The translations under genes and the position numbers were made by a program. Of a stretch of 64,000 bases of DNA, positions 18,212 to 26,948 are shown piece by piece. Source of the stretch: Prevotella sp. Lineage in GTDB: Bacteria > Bacteroidota > Bacteroidia > Bacteroidales > Bacteroidaceae. The notes below the pieces were generated by a model that was not told where the DNA came from, did not search any database, and was given only the letters and a program-made list of their open reading frames with translations. Positions within the stretch are counted from its first letter, which is position 1. Every line of letters starts with the position of its first letter. The DNA lies in assembly GCA_020026195.1 (NCBI GenBank), contig JAHHQW010000001.1, forward strand, positions 1 to 64,000, given 5' to 3'.

Positions 18212-19459
18212 TTACTTCTGGATTGCAGCAACACCGGGGAGAACCTTGCCCTCGATAGCCTCAAGCATTGCACCACCACCTGTTGATACATAAGAAACCT
18301 GGTCAGCAAGACCGAACTTGTTTACAGCTGCTACAGAGTCGCCACCACCTACGAGTGAGTAAGCACCCTTCTGTGTAGCCTCAGCAACATAGTGAGCAAT
18401 CTCACCTGTACCCTTAGCGAAGTTTTCAAACTCGAACACACCAACAGGACCATTCCAGAGGATTGTCTTAGAGTCGAGGATAACCTTCTTCCAAATCTCA
18501 AGAGACTTAGGAGCAGCGTCCATACCTTCCCAACCGTCAGCAATCTCGTGGGTGTTGAAGATCTTTCTGTCAGCATCGTTAGAGAACTTGTTACCAGCAA
18601 CTGTCTCAACAGAAAGGTATACCTTAACACCCTTCTCTTCAGCAGCCTTAAGTACGTTCAGTGCCTCAGGCATCAGATCGTCTTCGTGCAGAGACTCACC
18701 AATCTTACCGCCCTGAGCCTTGAAGAATGTGAATCCCATACCGCCACCGATGATAAGGTTATCTACCTTGTCGAGGAGGTTCTGGATAACGCCGAGCTTA
18801 GAAGAAACCTTGCTACCGCCGATAATTGCAGTGAAAGGATGCTTAGCGTTCTTCAATACGTTGTCGATAGCTGTTACTTCCTTCTCCATAAGCATACCGA
18901 GCATCTTGTGATCAGCATCGAATGAGTCAGCGATTACAGCTGTTGAAGCGTGCTTGCGGTGAGCTGTACCGAAAGCATCGTTTACATATACGTCAGCGTA
19001 TGATGCAAGAGTTGCAGCAAACTTCTTCTGACGTTCCTTCATTTCTTTCTTAGCTTCGTCGTAAGCGGGATCTGCCTTGTCGATGCCTACGGGCTTGCCT
19101 TCCTCTTCGGGATAGAAGCGGAGGTTTTCGAGAAGCAGCACTTCACCACATTTCAGTTCCTTCGCAGCATCTGCAGCCTTACCGCAGTCGGGAGCAAACT
19201 TAACTTCTGTTCCGAGAGCCTCAGAAACGTTCTTTACTATCTGACCGAGCGACATCTTGGGGTTAACCTTTCCTTTGGGCTTGCCCATGTGTGACATAAT
19301 GATGAGCGCACCGCCGTCGCCGAGAATCTTCTTAAGTGTTGGCAGGGCACCGCGGATACGTGTGTCGTCTGTTACGTTACCGTTTTCATCCAGAGGTACA
19401 TTGAAGTCAACACGTACGATTGCCTTCTTGCCTGCAAAGTTAAACTGATCAATCTTCAT
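18212..19459 (-). CDS. pgk: phosphoglycerate kinase
   Basis: A 415-residue glycolytic enzyme that transfers phosphate from 1,3-bisphosphoglycerate to ADP. The N-terminal signature KKAIVRVDFNVPL, the substrate-binding Asp and Asn region, IGGSKVSSKLGVI and the C-terminal nucleotide loop GGGDSVAAV are all present. Length is normal. It is monocistronic, with its own -7 box (19513-19520) and a terminator. Codon choice looks like that of a highly expressed gene. Confidence 0.97.
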   Translation of the reverse strand: MKIDQFNFAGKKAIVRVDFNVPLDENGNVTDDTRIRGALPTLKKILGDGGALIIMSHMGKPKGKVNPKMSLGQIVKNVSEALGTEVKFAPDCGKAADAAKELKCGEVLLLENLRFYPEEEGKPVGIDKADPAYDEAKKEMKERQKKFAATLASYADVYVNDAFGTAHRKHASTAVIADSFDADHKMLGMLMEKEVTAIDNVLKNAKHPFTAIIGGSKVSSKLGVIQNLLDKVDNLIIGGGMGFTFFKAQGGKIGESLHEDDLMPEALNVLKAAEEKGVKVYLSVETVAGNKFSNDADRKIFNTHEIADGWEGMDAAPKSLEIWKKVILDSKTILWNGPVGVFEFENFAKGTGEIAHYVAEATQKGAYSLVGGGDSVAAVNKFGLADQVSYVSTGGGAMLEAIEGKVLPGVAAIQK

Positions 19460-19512
19460 ATCTTTTATCTTTTATGATTATATAATATATTTCGATTCTG
19501 TATTAATCAACG

Positions 19513-19520
19513 CAAAGATA
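19513..19520 (-). promoter_or_regulatory. -7 promoter box of pgk
   Basis: The minus strand reads TATCTTTG followed by C. The leader to the ATG at 19459 is about 45 bases. No clear TTTG was found at -33. Confidence 0.55.
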
Positions 19521-19647
19521 GTTATTTTTATTATAACTTTTGTCACAGAGATGTTTTTTTAGATTATTTTATGACATTAACAGTCTTTTTATTGACATGT
19601 GACAAACATTATGCACTGTAACTTTTATTAATAATACATAATAGCCA

Positions 19648-19677
19648 TTGGTTTATATTCACTTTTTTGTATTTTTG
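19648..19677 (+). promoter_or_regulatory. promoter of the FISUMP-like gene
   Basis: TTGG (19648-19651), an 18-base spacer, then TATTTTTG (19670-19677) followed by C. The ATG at 19701 lies about 17 bases after the expected start. Confidence 0.6.
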
Positions 19678-19700
19678 CACCAACCGTTATAAAAACATGT

Positions 19701-20261
19701 ATGGATATTAAGAATACTGACTCAATTTTCGTTGACGGTCACGAGTGCGTGGACCTTGGTCTTTCCGTAAAATGGGCAACGTGCAACATTGGTGCCGCAA
19801 CTCCTTTCGACTTTGGTGATTACTTCGCATGGGCTGAGATTAATCCCGTACCCGACTACAGGGCAAGATTCTGCAAGTCGTGGGGTAAACTGCTGCCGTT
19901 CATTGGCGGTAATGCTGCCCTCGACACAGCCACGGCTCACTGGGGAGAGAACTGGCGTATGCCGTCGGGTGCCGAAATCGACGAGATTGTTGATAAGTGT
20001 CAGTGGCAGTGGACCAACGAAAACGGTGTAAACGGATGCCGCGTAACGGGACCGAACGGAAATTCTGTATTCTTCCCTGCTGCGGGCTACATGATAGGTA
20101 CAGAACTTAAATACGCGGGACTGTACGGTCACTGCTGGAGTTCAACGCCCAACGAATTCTGCAAGAACAGTGCTTACATTCTGTACTGGGGCGACGGCAA
20201 CGTGTATCGTCTGTGGAACTTCAGATACTTCGGACGTACGGTACGTGCCGTGACAAGATAA
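19701..20261 (+). CDS. FISUMP-like (Fibrobacter major paralogous domain) protein
   Basis: A 186-residue protein that is essentially a single domain: VDLGLSVKWATCNIGA near the start, GDYFAWAE, WRMPSGAEIDEI, VTGPNGNSVFFPAAGY, WSSTPNE and a C-terminal RTVRAVTR. These are hallmarks of the Fibrobacter succinogenes major paralogous domain, which is abundant in Prevotella and Bacteroides. It lacks the usual signal peptide or lipobox, so this copy appears cytoplasmic. Function is unknown. A membrane protein gene follows after 47 bases in the same direction. Confidence 0.75.
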   Translation: MDIKNTDSIFVDGHECVDLGLSVKWATCNIGAATPFDFGDYFAWAEINPVPDYRARFCKSWGKLLPFIGGNAALDTATAHWGENWRMPSGAEIDEIVDKCQWQWTNENGVNGCRVTGPNGNSVFFPAAGYMIGTELKYAGLYGHCWSSTPNEFCKNSAYILYWGDGNVYRLWNFRYFGRTVRAVTR

Positions 20262-20308
20262 GAGATAAACATTTTAAATAATCAAATAACTAATAGTTTT
20301 ATAAAAAT

Positions 20309-21202
20309 ATGGATAAAGCAGTCAATACTTCGAGTGTCCGCCACTGGTGGAAGGCAATAGCATCGTTTATGCTCGTGCTCTTTACAATGCCGTTAGGTCA
20401 TGCCCTCATGATTCTTATGGAACATTTCATGGAGCCCGTAACCCTTCATTATGCAGCCTTCGCTCTTGGCTTTGTCGGTATGCTTATGGTCGTGATAGGA
20501 GTCTTTGCAAAAGGCGACACACGACAGACTTTATGGGGCTTCTTCGGAGGCTTGTTGTTCTGGACCGGATGGGTAGAGTTCCTCTTTATGTACTATGCCA
20601 CCCGCTTCGGTACTCAGCCAGAACTTGACCCTGTTACAGGCGAGGTCATCACTCGTCCGGAATACCTTATACTTCCCGCTACGTTCGGTATGTGGATGAT
20701 GATAATGATGATGTATCTCTTCAGCACACGCAACGGATGTAACTTCATAAACTGGTGGCAGCGTCGTCTGTTAGGTTCTCGTGCCCATGAGATTGCGGCA
20801 CGCCCTATGACACGACACACAAGTATCATTACGTTCATGGAATTTATGATGATTATATGGGGACTTTATCTGCTTCTCATGTTCTGTTACGATGAGAACT
20901 TCCTCGGCGTTCATCATCCCGTAACGCTTATAATCGGTATGGTATGTCTCATCGGCTCGTTCTTTATCTTTGGCAAACAGCTGCGTCTGTCATCATGGGG
21001 TGCTAACATCCGCATGGCTATTCCGGCGGTAATTGTGTTCTGGACTCCTGTAGAGATTCTCGGACGTATGGACTTCTTCAGTGAATTCTGGGTAGAACCG
21101 CTGAATCATAAGATGGAGATGTCTATCATTCTTGCATCGTTCGTAATTCTTTTCATCTACATGTGGGTACGCGGCAGACATCACAATGCTGAAAACAAAT
21201 AA
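20309..21202 (+). CDS. multi-pass membrane protein of unknown function
   Basis: A 297-residue protein with about seven predicted spans, among them SFMLVLFTMPLGHALMILM, FALGFVGMLMVVIGVF, a Met-rich MWMMIMMMYLF and a C-terminal ILASFVILFIYMWV. The N- and C-termini are polar; the end is basic and His-rich (RGRHHNAENK). No family is recognised. It is probably cotranscribed with the FISUMP-like gene. Glu and His residues within spans (ILMEHFMEP, FMEFMMIIW) could bind a ligand or metal, but this is speculative. Confidence 0.6.
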   Translation: MDKAVNTSSVRHWWKAIASFMLVLFTMPLGHALMILMEHFMEPVTLHYAAFALGFVGMLMVVIGVFAKGDTRQTLWGFFGGLLFWTGWVEFLFMYYATRFGTQPELDPVTGEVITRPEYLILPATFGMWMMIMMMYLFSTRNGCNFINWWQRRLLGSRAHEIAARPMTRHTSIITFMEFMMIIWGLYLLLMFCYDENFLGVHHPVTLIIGMVCLIGSFFIFGKQLRLSSWGANIRMAIPAVIVFWTPVEILGRMDFFSEFWVEPLNHKMEMSIILASFVILFIYMWVRGRHHNAENK

Positions 21203-21310
21203 GGTGGTTTTTCAGTTGGAAACTTATCAACCTATTCAGGTTATAACAATCGGAACTGACATCTTAATTCAGTACACTACAGCCATCTCACGTATATTCA
21301 CTTACATTTA

Positions 21311-21360
21311 CATGTATGTCTGCAATCTGTCTCACCTGTATTTGCAAACAGACATACATG
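21311..21360. repeat. long inverted repeat downstream of the membrane-protein gene
   Basis: Perfect 12-bp arms CATGTATGTCTG (21311-21322) and CAGACATACATG (21349-21360) enclose 26 bases. No T-run follows, so it is not a classical terminator. Its core TATGTCTG recurs in the dyad at 24597. Confidence 0.6.
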
Positions 21361-21410
21361 AACTTACGATGAAGAAATAACGTGCTTTACAGTATGATAA
21401 TTTTATAAGA

Positions 21411-21456
21411 AAACACGCATCCGTACACAAGATTTCTTGTTTGCAGATGCGTGTTT
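21411..21456. terminator. bidirectional terminator between convergent genes
   Basis: Arms AAACACGCATC (21411-21421) and GATGCGTGTTT (21446-21456) pair, with an inner ACAAG/CTTGT stem. T-rich runs follow on both strands. It serves the plus-strand operon and the helicase gene. Confidence 0.8.
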
Positions 21457-21468
21457 TTGTTTGTTATC

Positions 21469-22890
21469 TCAGTCCTTATCTTTCTGCGGATAATTAACCA
21501 AATACAGTTTTGAAGATGCACGTGTAAAGGCAGTATAAAGCCAGCGGATATAATCATCATCGTACATTTCGGGAGTCATATACCCCTGGTCCACATACAC
21601 ATGCTCCCACTGTCCGCCCTGTGCCTTATGACACGTCACGGCATAGGCAAACTTAATCTGTACGGCATTGAAATAAGGGTCGTTCTTTATCTTATCCATG
21701 CGCTCGCGCTTAAGCGGAATGTCGATGTAATCCTCTAACACGGCATGAAAGAGTTTGTCGTTCTGCTCACGGCTCAGCGACGGCGATTCGGAAGAGAGCG
21801 TATCGAGAATGGCAGTTACCTCCATCTCACAGTCATCGTAATCGGGGAAACGCAGCGTTACGTCGGCAAAGGTAAATCCGTAAAGCTCGCGCGTCTTTCT
21901 TACACGACGCACCATGGCACGGTCGCCATTGGCAATGAACGACAGTTCGCTGCACTTAAGGTGTTCGGGCCAGTAGTAATTGTTGCGTACAACCATGAGC
22001 ATATCTCCGTAAGACAATCGTTCTTCGTTATCGAGAATAGTACGGCGGATGCCCATGTTATAGATATTTGCACGCTTGTTGCTGCGCGTTACTACGATGG
22101 TCTCGTCTACTCCTACTTCCGAATAGCTGTAAGAAAGAGTATCTATGAGTTCGTTACCGCTTATTATCTTTATGTCTGCAAATCCTTCAAGACGTATCTT
22201 CGGGGCACTGTCGATGTACTGACCTATAAGCGAACGCACCACGGTGGCATTGTACAGTATTCCCGACTCTGCGCTCTGACGCAGCACCTCGTTGAGATTG
22301 GCCTCGTAGACACGCAGTCCGTAACCGGCAATGACACTTGCCGACAATGCCGGAGACTCAAACTCGCCCACGGGAGGAAGCTGTGCGGCATCGCCCGTGA
22401 GAAGAAGACGGCAGCCCGGTGCTGAATAGACGTACTGTATGAGATCGTCTAACAGACGGCCGTCGGCGAATGCTGATGCCGACATTCCTTCGTTGGCTAT
22501 CATCGAACTTTCGTCTATTATGAAGAGCGTGTTATGATGAAGGTTCTTGTCGAGCACAAAACCCGACATATCGCCCGTAAACTGTTTCTGACGATAAATG
22601 ACACGGTGAATGGTGGATGCCGTGCAGTGAGAACTCAGCGCAAAGACCTTTGCCGCACGTCCGGTGGGTGCCAGCAGACACACCTTACGATTGATGCGGC
22701 GCATAAGTTCCACGATACGTCCGGAAAGGTATGTCTTGCCCGTTCCTGCCGAGCCACGCAGAATCATCACCGCTCCCGGATTACGGTCGGTGAGAAACTC
22801 CGCAGCCACCTCTATGGCGTTCTGCTGGTCGGTTGTCGGAGGGAAACGGAATTGCAACGAAATCTGTCGTGCCAGTTCGTCTTTTATCAT
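21469..22890 (-). CDS. RecD/Dda-like SF1B DNA helicase
   Basis: A 473-residue ATP-dependent helicase. Walker A is GSAGTGKT (46-53), LAPTGRAAKV is motif Ia, and DESS (126-129) is the Walker B box. The C-terminal UvrD_C_2 part contains YAVTCHKAQGGQWEHVYVD and ends with WLYTAFTRASSKLYLV. It is compact like phage T4 Dda and the short RecD2-like helicases of Bacteroidota, with no RecBCD partners nearby. The start at 22890 (MIKDELARQ) is chosen over an upstream in-frame start at 22965, which falls in the promoter. Its promoter overlaps that of the divergent DUF3822 gene. Confidence 0.87.
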   Translation of the reverse strand: MIKDELARQISLQFRFPPTTDQQNAIEVAAEFLTDRNPGAVMILRGSAGTGKTYLSGRIVELMRRINRKVCLLAPTGRAAKVFALSSHCTASTIHRVIYRQKQFTGDMSGFVLDKNLHHNTLFIIDESSMIANEGMSASAFADGRLLDDLIQYVYSAPGCRLLLTGDAAQLPPVGEFESPALSASVIAGYGLRVYEANLNEVLRQSAESGILYNATVVRSLIGQYIDSAPKIRLEGFADIKIISGNELIDTLSYSYSEVGVDETIVVTRSNKRANIYNMGIRRTILDNEERLSYGDMLMVVRNNYYWPEHLKCSELSFIANGDRAMVRRVRKTRELYGFTFADVTLRFPDYDDCEMEVTAILDTLSSESPSLSREQNDKLFHAVLEDYIDIPLKRERMDKIKNDPYFNAVQIKFAYAVTCHKAQGGQWEHVYVDQGYMTPEMYDDDYIRWLYTAFTRASSKLYLVNYPQKDKD

Positions 22891-22906
22891 TTTTTGCGCA
22901 AATATA

Positions 22907-22937
22907 TTTGTAGTGTTGACAAATTGATGTAATTTTG
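22907..22937 (+). promoter_or_regulatory. sigma-ABfr-type promoter of DUF3822-rsmD
   Basis: TTTG (22907-22910), a 19-base spacer, then TAATTTTG (22930-22937) followed by C. The expected start near 22944 leaves a leader of about 74 bases. Confidence 0.7.
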
Positions 22938-22962
22938 CATAACATGCCTTTTCGGCGTAGTG

Positions 22963-22993
22963 CAAAGTTATAAAACAATTTTGTCAGAAGCAA
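22963..22993 (-). promoter_or_regulatory. promoter of the helicase gene
   Basis: On the minus strand TTGC, a 19-base spacer, then TAACTTTG (22970-22963) followed by C. The expected start near 22956 lies beyond the start of the divergent plus-strand transcript, so the two RNAs would overlap at their 5' ends. Confidence 0.6.
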
Positions 22994-23017
22994 TAAATAA
23001 ACACACATAAATATCAG

Positions 23018-23824
23018 ATGGACGAAAACAAGAGCAAATCCCGTATTACAATAAGAGTCAGCGAGCAGTCGCTTTCTTTTTCTATGGCGGGAACTAATCC
23101 GGGTGACATGCCGCTATACAAGAAATATGACTTTAAACGTGGTATTTCTGCTGCTGCCAATCTCAGGGAGGCTCTCAAGACCGAAGATATTCCAAATGCA
23201 GACGGTGCCCTGCTGATGATAGACTCGCCAATGGTTATGATGCCGCTCGACAGATATTACGAGGGCTGCGAAAACGTAATCTACAGAAACACTATCACGG
23301 GACAGGAAGGCTGCCGTGTGGAGAGCCTTCAGATTCCGCGTCTGTCGGTTATGGCGCTGTTTGCCGTAAATACTGACTTAAAACTTGTGGTAGAAGATTA
23401 CTTCAGAAAGGTGAAGACTGCTCCTTCGGGTGCTCCGGTATGGGACTATTTCCATCGTCGCAACCTGTCATCACTGCACAGCAGTCTGTACATTTTCTTA
23501 CACGACGAGAGCATGGATGTGTTCAGCTTCGACCGTAACCGTTTCAAGTTCTTCAACAGTTTCCCCGCAGGTCATACGGCAAACATTGTGTATTACGTAA
23601 TGCAGGTATGGCAGCTTACTGGTATGAAGGTGGATGCAGATGCCCTTTACATTGCAGGCGACAGAAACAACAAGGACGAAATAAAGGATGCTTTTAAGAA
23701 ATATCTTAAAAATGTGTTCTGCGTCAATGCTTCGGCAGACTTTAACCGTGCGCCTGCCACTAAGGTGGAGGGTATGGAATATGATCTTATGACACTTTAT
23801 TCGTGTCCCGAAGATTTATTTTAA
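23018..23824 (+). CDS. DUF3822 family protein
   Basis: A 268-residue soluble protein. I recognise DUF3822, a Bacteroidota family usually next to rsmD, as here (12 bases apart). The sequence shows an actin/HSP70-like rhythm: RISVSEQSLSF-like N-terminal strands, then LYIFLHDESMDVFSFDRNRFKFFNSFPAGHTANIVYYVMQVW and LYIAGDRNNKDE, reminiscent of a PilM-type ATPase fold. That resemblance is an impression and not a domain hit. Function is unknown; the constant partner suggests a link to ribosome modification or simple cotranscription. Confidence 0.8.
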   Translation: MDENKSKSRITIRVSEQSLSFSMAGTNPGDMPLYKKYDFKRGISAAANLREALKTEDIPNADGALLMIDSPMVMMPLDRYYEGCENVIYRNTITGQEGCRVESLQIPRLSVMALFAVNTDLKLVVEDYFRKVKTAPSGAPVWDYFHRRNLSSLHSSLYIFLHDESMDVFSFDRNRFKFFNSFPAGHTANIVYYVMQVWQLTGMKVDADALYIAGDRNNKDEIKDAFKKYLKNVFCVNASADFNRAPATKVEGMEYDLMTLYSCPEDLF

Positions 23825-23836
23825 ACTTATTGGATA

Positions 23837-24406
23837 ATGAGAATTATAACTGGATTATATAAAGGTCGTCATTTTGATGTTCCGCGTACGTTCAAGGCAC
23901 GTCCCACTACCGACGTGGCTAAGGAGAATATATTTAACGTGGTGCGTGGATACATGAACTTAGAGGACTGTGATGCTCTTGACTTGTTTGCCGGTACAGG
24001 CAGCATAAGTCTTGAACTTGTTTCGCGCGGATGCCGTAACGTAATAAGCGTGGAGGCCGACCGCGATCATTTTGCCTTTATCAAGAAGTGCATGGAGAAA
24101 ATCGGCACCGACCGCAGTTCGCTTATCAAGGGCGATGTGTTCCGTTTTCTTAAGAGCTGCCGCACTCAGTTCGACTTTATCTTTGCCGACCCTCCTTATG
24201 CGTTAGAGAAACTGCCGGAGATTCCGTCGTTAATACTAAACTCTGACATTCTGAAGAAAGATGGTCTCTTTGTCTTTGAACATGGCAAGCACAATGATTT
24301 CTCCGATAATCCTTATTTCTTAGAACGAAGAGTTTACGGCAGCGTAAACTTCTCTATATTCTCAAAGAAGAAGACTGAAGAAGAAAATAAAGAAACTGAA
24401 GAATAA
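23837..24406 (+). CDS. rsmD: 16S rRNA (guanine-966-N2)-methyltransferase RsmD
   Basis: A 189-residue SAM-dependent methyltransferase that modifies G966 of 16S rRNA. The N-terminus MRIITGLYKGRHFDVP, RPTTDVAKENIFNVV, the SAM loop LDLFAGTGSISLE and the catalytic FADPPY are all present. The C-terminus is an acidic and lysine tail. It is cotranscribed with DUF3822, and a strong terminator follows. Confidence 0.93.
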   Translation: MRIITGLYKGRHFDVPRTFKARPTTDVAKENIFNVVRGYMNLEDCDALDLFAGTGSISLELVSRGCRNVISVEADRDHFAFIKKCMEKIGTDRSSLIKGDVFRFLKSCRTQFDFIFADPPYALEKLPEIPSLILNSDILKKDGLFVFEHGKHNDFSDNPYFLERRVYGSVNFSIFSKKKTEEENKETEE

Positions 24407-24410
24407 GCAC

Positions 24411-24446
24411 AAAAGACGCAGGATTTGAAAAGGTCCTGCGTCTTTT
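24411..24446 (+). terminator. rho-independent terminator after rsmD
   Basis: A 13-bp perfect stem (AAAAGACGCAGGA, 24411-24423, with TCCTGCGTCTTTT, 24434-24446) ends in a T-rich tail. Confidence 0.88.
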
Positions 24447-24596
24447 GGTTTTCATCTCAAAATAGAGAAGCAGACTAATATATTATTATATAACAATATA
24501 ATAATTTATCTGCATTTAACAACATGTATATATCTTGATTTTCAACAATAACGGAATATACATTTATATAAAATTCATCTTAGATTTTTATCTTAT

Positions 24597-24623
24597 TTTT
24601 ATGTCTGGCAGTCAGACATAAAA
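24597..24623. repeat. perfect dyad downstream of the beta-barrel gene
   Basis: Arms TTTTATGTCTG (24597-24607) and CAGACATAAAA (24613-24623) enclose 5 bases. The T and A runs are on the wrong sides for a standard terminator on either strand. It shares TATGTCTG/CAGACATA with the inverted repeat at 21311. Confidence 0.55.
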
Positions 24624-24647
24624 GTCGTTTTACCCAAATTACTGATG

Positions 24648-25160
24648 TCAGTATCTCAATCCGAATGAGATGTAGGCATTACCGTAGTTATCGAAAACTT
24701 CGGTACGTGAATCAATGAACCTGTAACCAAGTTCAACGACGGGAGAGAATTTTGCTGTTTTGATGTACCATGCCAGCGACACATCATAACTTGTACGTTT
24801 CCAGTCTGTATTTCTGATACTTTCTAACGACTTAGCACGTATATCAAGAGAATGATTACTTTTTACACTGTTAAGTAGTTTTACGCCGAGACCACCGCCA
24901 ATACTTGCTCCATTAACATAAGTCTTAGCTCCATTTTCCTTATAAAGACTCAGATTGTCCTCTGCACTAACGAAAAGATATAACATAGGAATAATATCCA
25001 CATGACATTTGAACGAAAAGTCAACAGGTGTTATTCCGTTACTTCTGAGTCCGGTTGCCGCCGAAGCCTCAAAATGTGTACGCTCTACAAATGTCTGTGC
25101 CTGCAAACTGGCTGAGACAAACGTGACGATCAGTGTAATCACATAAAAAATTTTCTTCAT
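24648..25160 (-). CDS. small predicted outer-membrane beta-barrel protein
   Basis: A 170-residue protein with a signal peptide (FYVITLIVTFVSASLQAQ) and a mature part of about eight alternating strands (FEASAATGLRSNG, VDIIPMLYLFVSAEDNL, GASIGGGLGVKLL, YDVSLAWYIK, VVELGYRF), ending in YISFGLRY with a terminal aromatic residue, as in small eight-stranded outer-membrane barrels. The family is not recognised. It starts 21 bases after the GntR regulator's stop, so it is probably the seventh gene of the ABC operon. Confidence 0.65.
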   Translation of the reverse strand: MKKIFYVITLIVTFVSASLQAQTFVERTHFEASAATGLRSNGITPVDFSFKCHVDIIPMLYLFVSAEDNLSLYKENGAKTYVNGASIGGGLGVKLLNSVKSNHSLDIRAKSLESIRNTDWKRTSYDVSLAWYIKTAKFSPVVELGYRFIDSRTEVFDNYGNAYISFGLRY

Positions 25161-25181
25161 AAGAATATCATTTAATATACT

Positions 25182-25535
25182 TTATTTCTCCCACATATCA
25201 TCAATCTCCTTGATGTCGATGCCTAACATCTTCATCTGCCGGAAGAACTCAGTAACGCCTGTTTCAAAAAACTTCTTACGACGTTCCTCCATTATCTTGT
25301 CACGAGCATTTTCTGTGACATAATATCCCATACCACGCTGTTTATAGATTATTTCGTGTTTACGAAGATAGTCGTATGCCTTCTCCACTGTATTAATATT
25401 TATTTCCATCTCGACAGCCTGCGCACGAATACTTAGTATTCGCTCGCCAGACTTTACCTCGCCTGTGAGTATCGCATCGCTTATACGGTCGATAAGCTGC
25501 GAGTACATCGGTTTGTTATCTTTAAAATCTAACAT
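25182..25535 (-). CDS. GntR-family regulator, YtrA subfamily
   Basis: A 117-residue DNA-binding protein. The GntR winged helix (about 10-75: PMYSQLIDRISDAILTGEVKSGERILSIRAQAVEMEININTVEKAYDYL, then GMGYYVTE) is followed by only a short helical tail of about 40 residues, the size of the YtrA subfamily. YtrA-type repressors normally control the ABC operon in which they are encoded. Here it is the sixth gene after the ATPase and four membrane proteins, and a dyad at 29148-29171 over the transcription start is the likely operator. Confidence 0.9.
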   Translation of the reverse strand: MLDFKDNKPMYSQLIDRISDAILTGEVKSGERILSIRAQAVEMEININTVEKAYDYLRKHEIIYKQRGMGYYVTENARDKIMEERRKKFFETGVTEFFRQMKMLGIDIKEIDDMWEK

Positions 25536-25544
25536 AATGTTTCG

Positions 25545-26222
25545 TTATATCTGCTGAGTTAATTTAAAATTATGATAGCTCCATGCTGCAAACACAAACG
25601 TTATTACAATCATATAAGTTACGCGGACTATATCCTGCATGTTTTCGGGAATAGAATCAGAAATATAACTTAAAATAAACACAGATGCAACCATGAACAA
25701 CAAAGCTATACGCGACAGATATTTCTGTTTCTTTTTTACATAACCTGATATCGTCCACAGCATAACTGCCGTGGTAAAAAGCATAACCGTTGCTATGTTT
25801 GTAATATTTAACGGCTCTGTACATAATGATACCACCTGAGATACTAACATACCGTAAGCGGCATTTCCTATGATGCAGAGTACTGCAAGACCTATGATAA
25901 TTGCTATAATCCATAAGAAGGACTCTATAAGAGCAACACACATTATACTTACAAATTTTTCCTGATTACTTGCCGGAAGCGTTGTCTTATCCATTCCGAA
26001 AAACTTATCGTAATACATTTCTACGCTGCTTCTCACAGAGCCAACTAGCGTCATCACAAGAGATACGTTGGAAACTCCTGTTAATACTTTATGGAAATCA
26101 TCTTCTAACGTCAAGAATAAAACTATCAGGAGTGCCATTCCCAAGAAAGGTGCAAGATAGAACATCTTATTCATAAGTGCCTTATGTAAACGTATAAGGT
26201 TTAATATATTTTTAGTATTCAT
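25545..26222 (-). CDS. ABC-2-like membrane protein, paralogue 4
   Basis: A 225-residue protein with about six predicted spans. Its first 12 residues (MNTKNILNLIRL) are identical to those of the upstream gene at 26267-26935, and the two align over their whole length: DKTTLPASNQEKFVSIMC against DKTMLPASNMEKFVSMLC, and ISGYVKKKQKYLSRI against ITGYVENKLKYITRV. This points to fairly recent duplication. The LPxSxxEK-like motif after the second span resembles that of ABC-2 permeases, so I infer a membrane subunit for the ATPase encoded at the head of the operon. The substrate is unknown. Confidence 0.65.
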   Translation of the reverse strand: MNTKNILNLIRLHKALMNKMFYLAPFLGMALLIVLFLTLEDDFHKVLTGVSNVSLVMTLVGSVRSSVEMYYDKFFGMDKTTLPASNQEKFVSIMCVALIESFLWIIAIIIGLAVLCIIGNAAYGMLVSQVVSLCTEPLNITNIATVMLFTTAVMLWTISGYVKKKQKYLSRIALLFMVASVFILSYISDSIPENMQDIVRVTYMIVITFVFAAWSYHNFKLTQQI

Positions 26223-26266
26223 ATTTCTGTCGTTTTTAAAAAGTTTGTTTCAGACTGATTATCTCA

Positions 26267-26935
26267 TTATTTCTGCTGAGTTTTCTTAAAGCAATGGTAG
26301 TTTAATACAAGATACACCAGAAACATTATTACAAAGTATGTATATCCTATAAGATTCTGTAAAGACGCAGGGATATAATCGAATGCTAATACCGGCAGTA
26401 CGGTCATGAACATAACGACACGTGTAATATATTTCAATTTGTTTTCTACATAGCCTGTTATGAGCCACAGCATTAATGCAGATGAAAAGAGTATGGTAAT
26501 AAGCAGTATGTCGGGCGAAAGGTTTTCAAGGCATAACGATAAGACATACGATGATGACATTTCATAGAACAAAGGTCCGATGATGCACAGTGCCACAAGT
26601 CCGACGGCTAATGCCACAGACCACATCAGTAAAACAATCATTATTACACAAAGCATACTGACAAACTTCTCCATATTACTTGCAGGCAGCATAGTTTTGT
26701 CAAGCCCGTCATATTTGTTGAAATACAACTGCACGGTTGTCTGCGTAGATGATACCGCCGACATTATCAGTGATATATATAAAGATGCATTAATAACACC
26801 TTCAAAATTATCTTTTATAATGAAACCCAACGCCAGAATAAATGCTACACCGAAAAAAGGGAGGATGAGATCTATCATCCTTATGCGAAATGAGATTTGC
26901 AGACGTATGAGGTTTAAAATATTCTTAGTGTTCAT
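26267..26935 (-). CDS. ABC-2-like membrane protein, paralogue 3
   Basis: A 222-residue protein with about six spans and TMLPASNMEKFVSMLC after the second span. It is the closest relative of the downstream 25545-26222 product. It begins 13 bases after the stop of the preceding gene and leaves 44 bases before the next, so cotranscription is likely. No periplasmic domain of any size is present, which argues against a MacB/BceB-type permease. Confidence 0.65.
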   Translation of the reverse strand: MNTKNILNLIRLQISFRIRMIDLILPFFGVAFILALGFIIKDNFEGVINASLYISLIMSAVSSTQTTVQLYFNKYDGLDKTMLPASNMEKFVSMLCVIMIVLLMWSVALAVGLVALCIIGPLFYEMSSSYVLSLCLENLSPDILLITILFSSALMLWLITGYVENKLKYITRVVMFMTVLPVLAFDYIPASLQNLIGYTYFVIMFLVYLVLNYHCFKKTQQK

Positions 26936-26948
26936 AATTCTTATTTTT

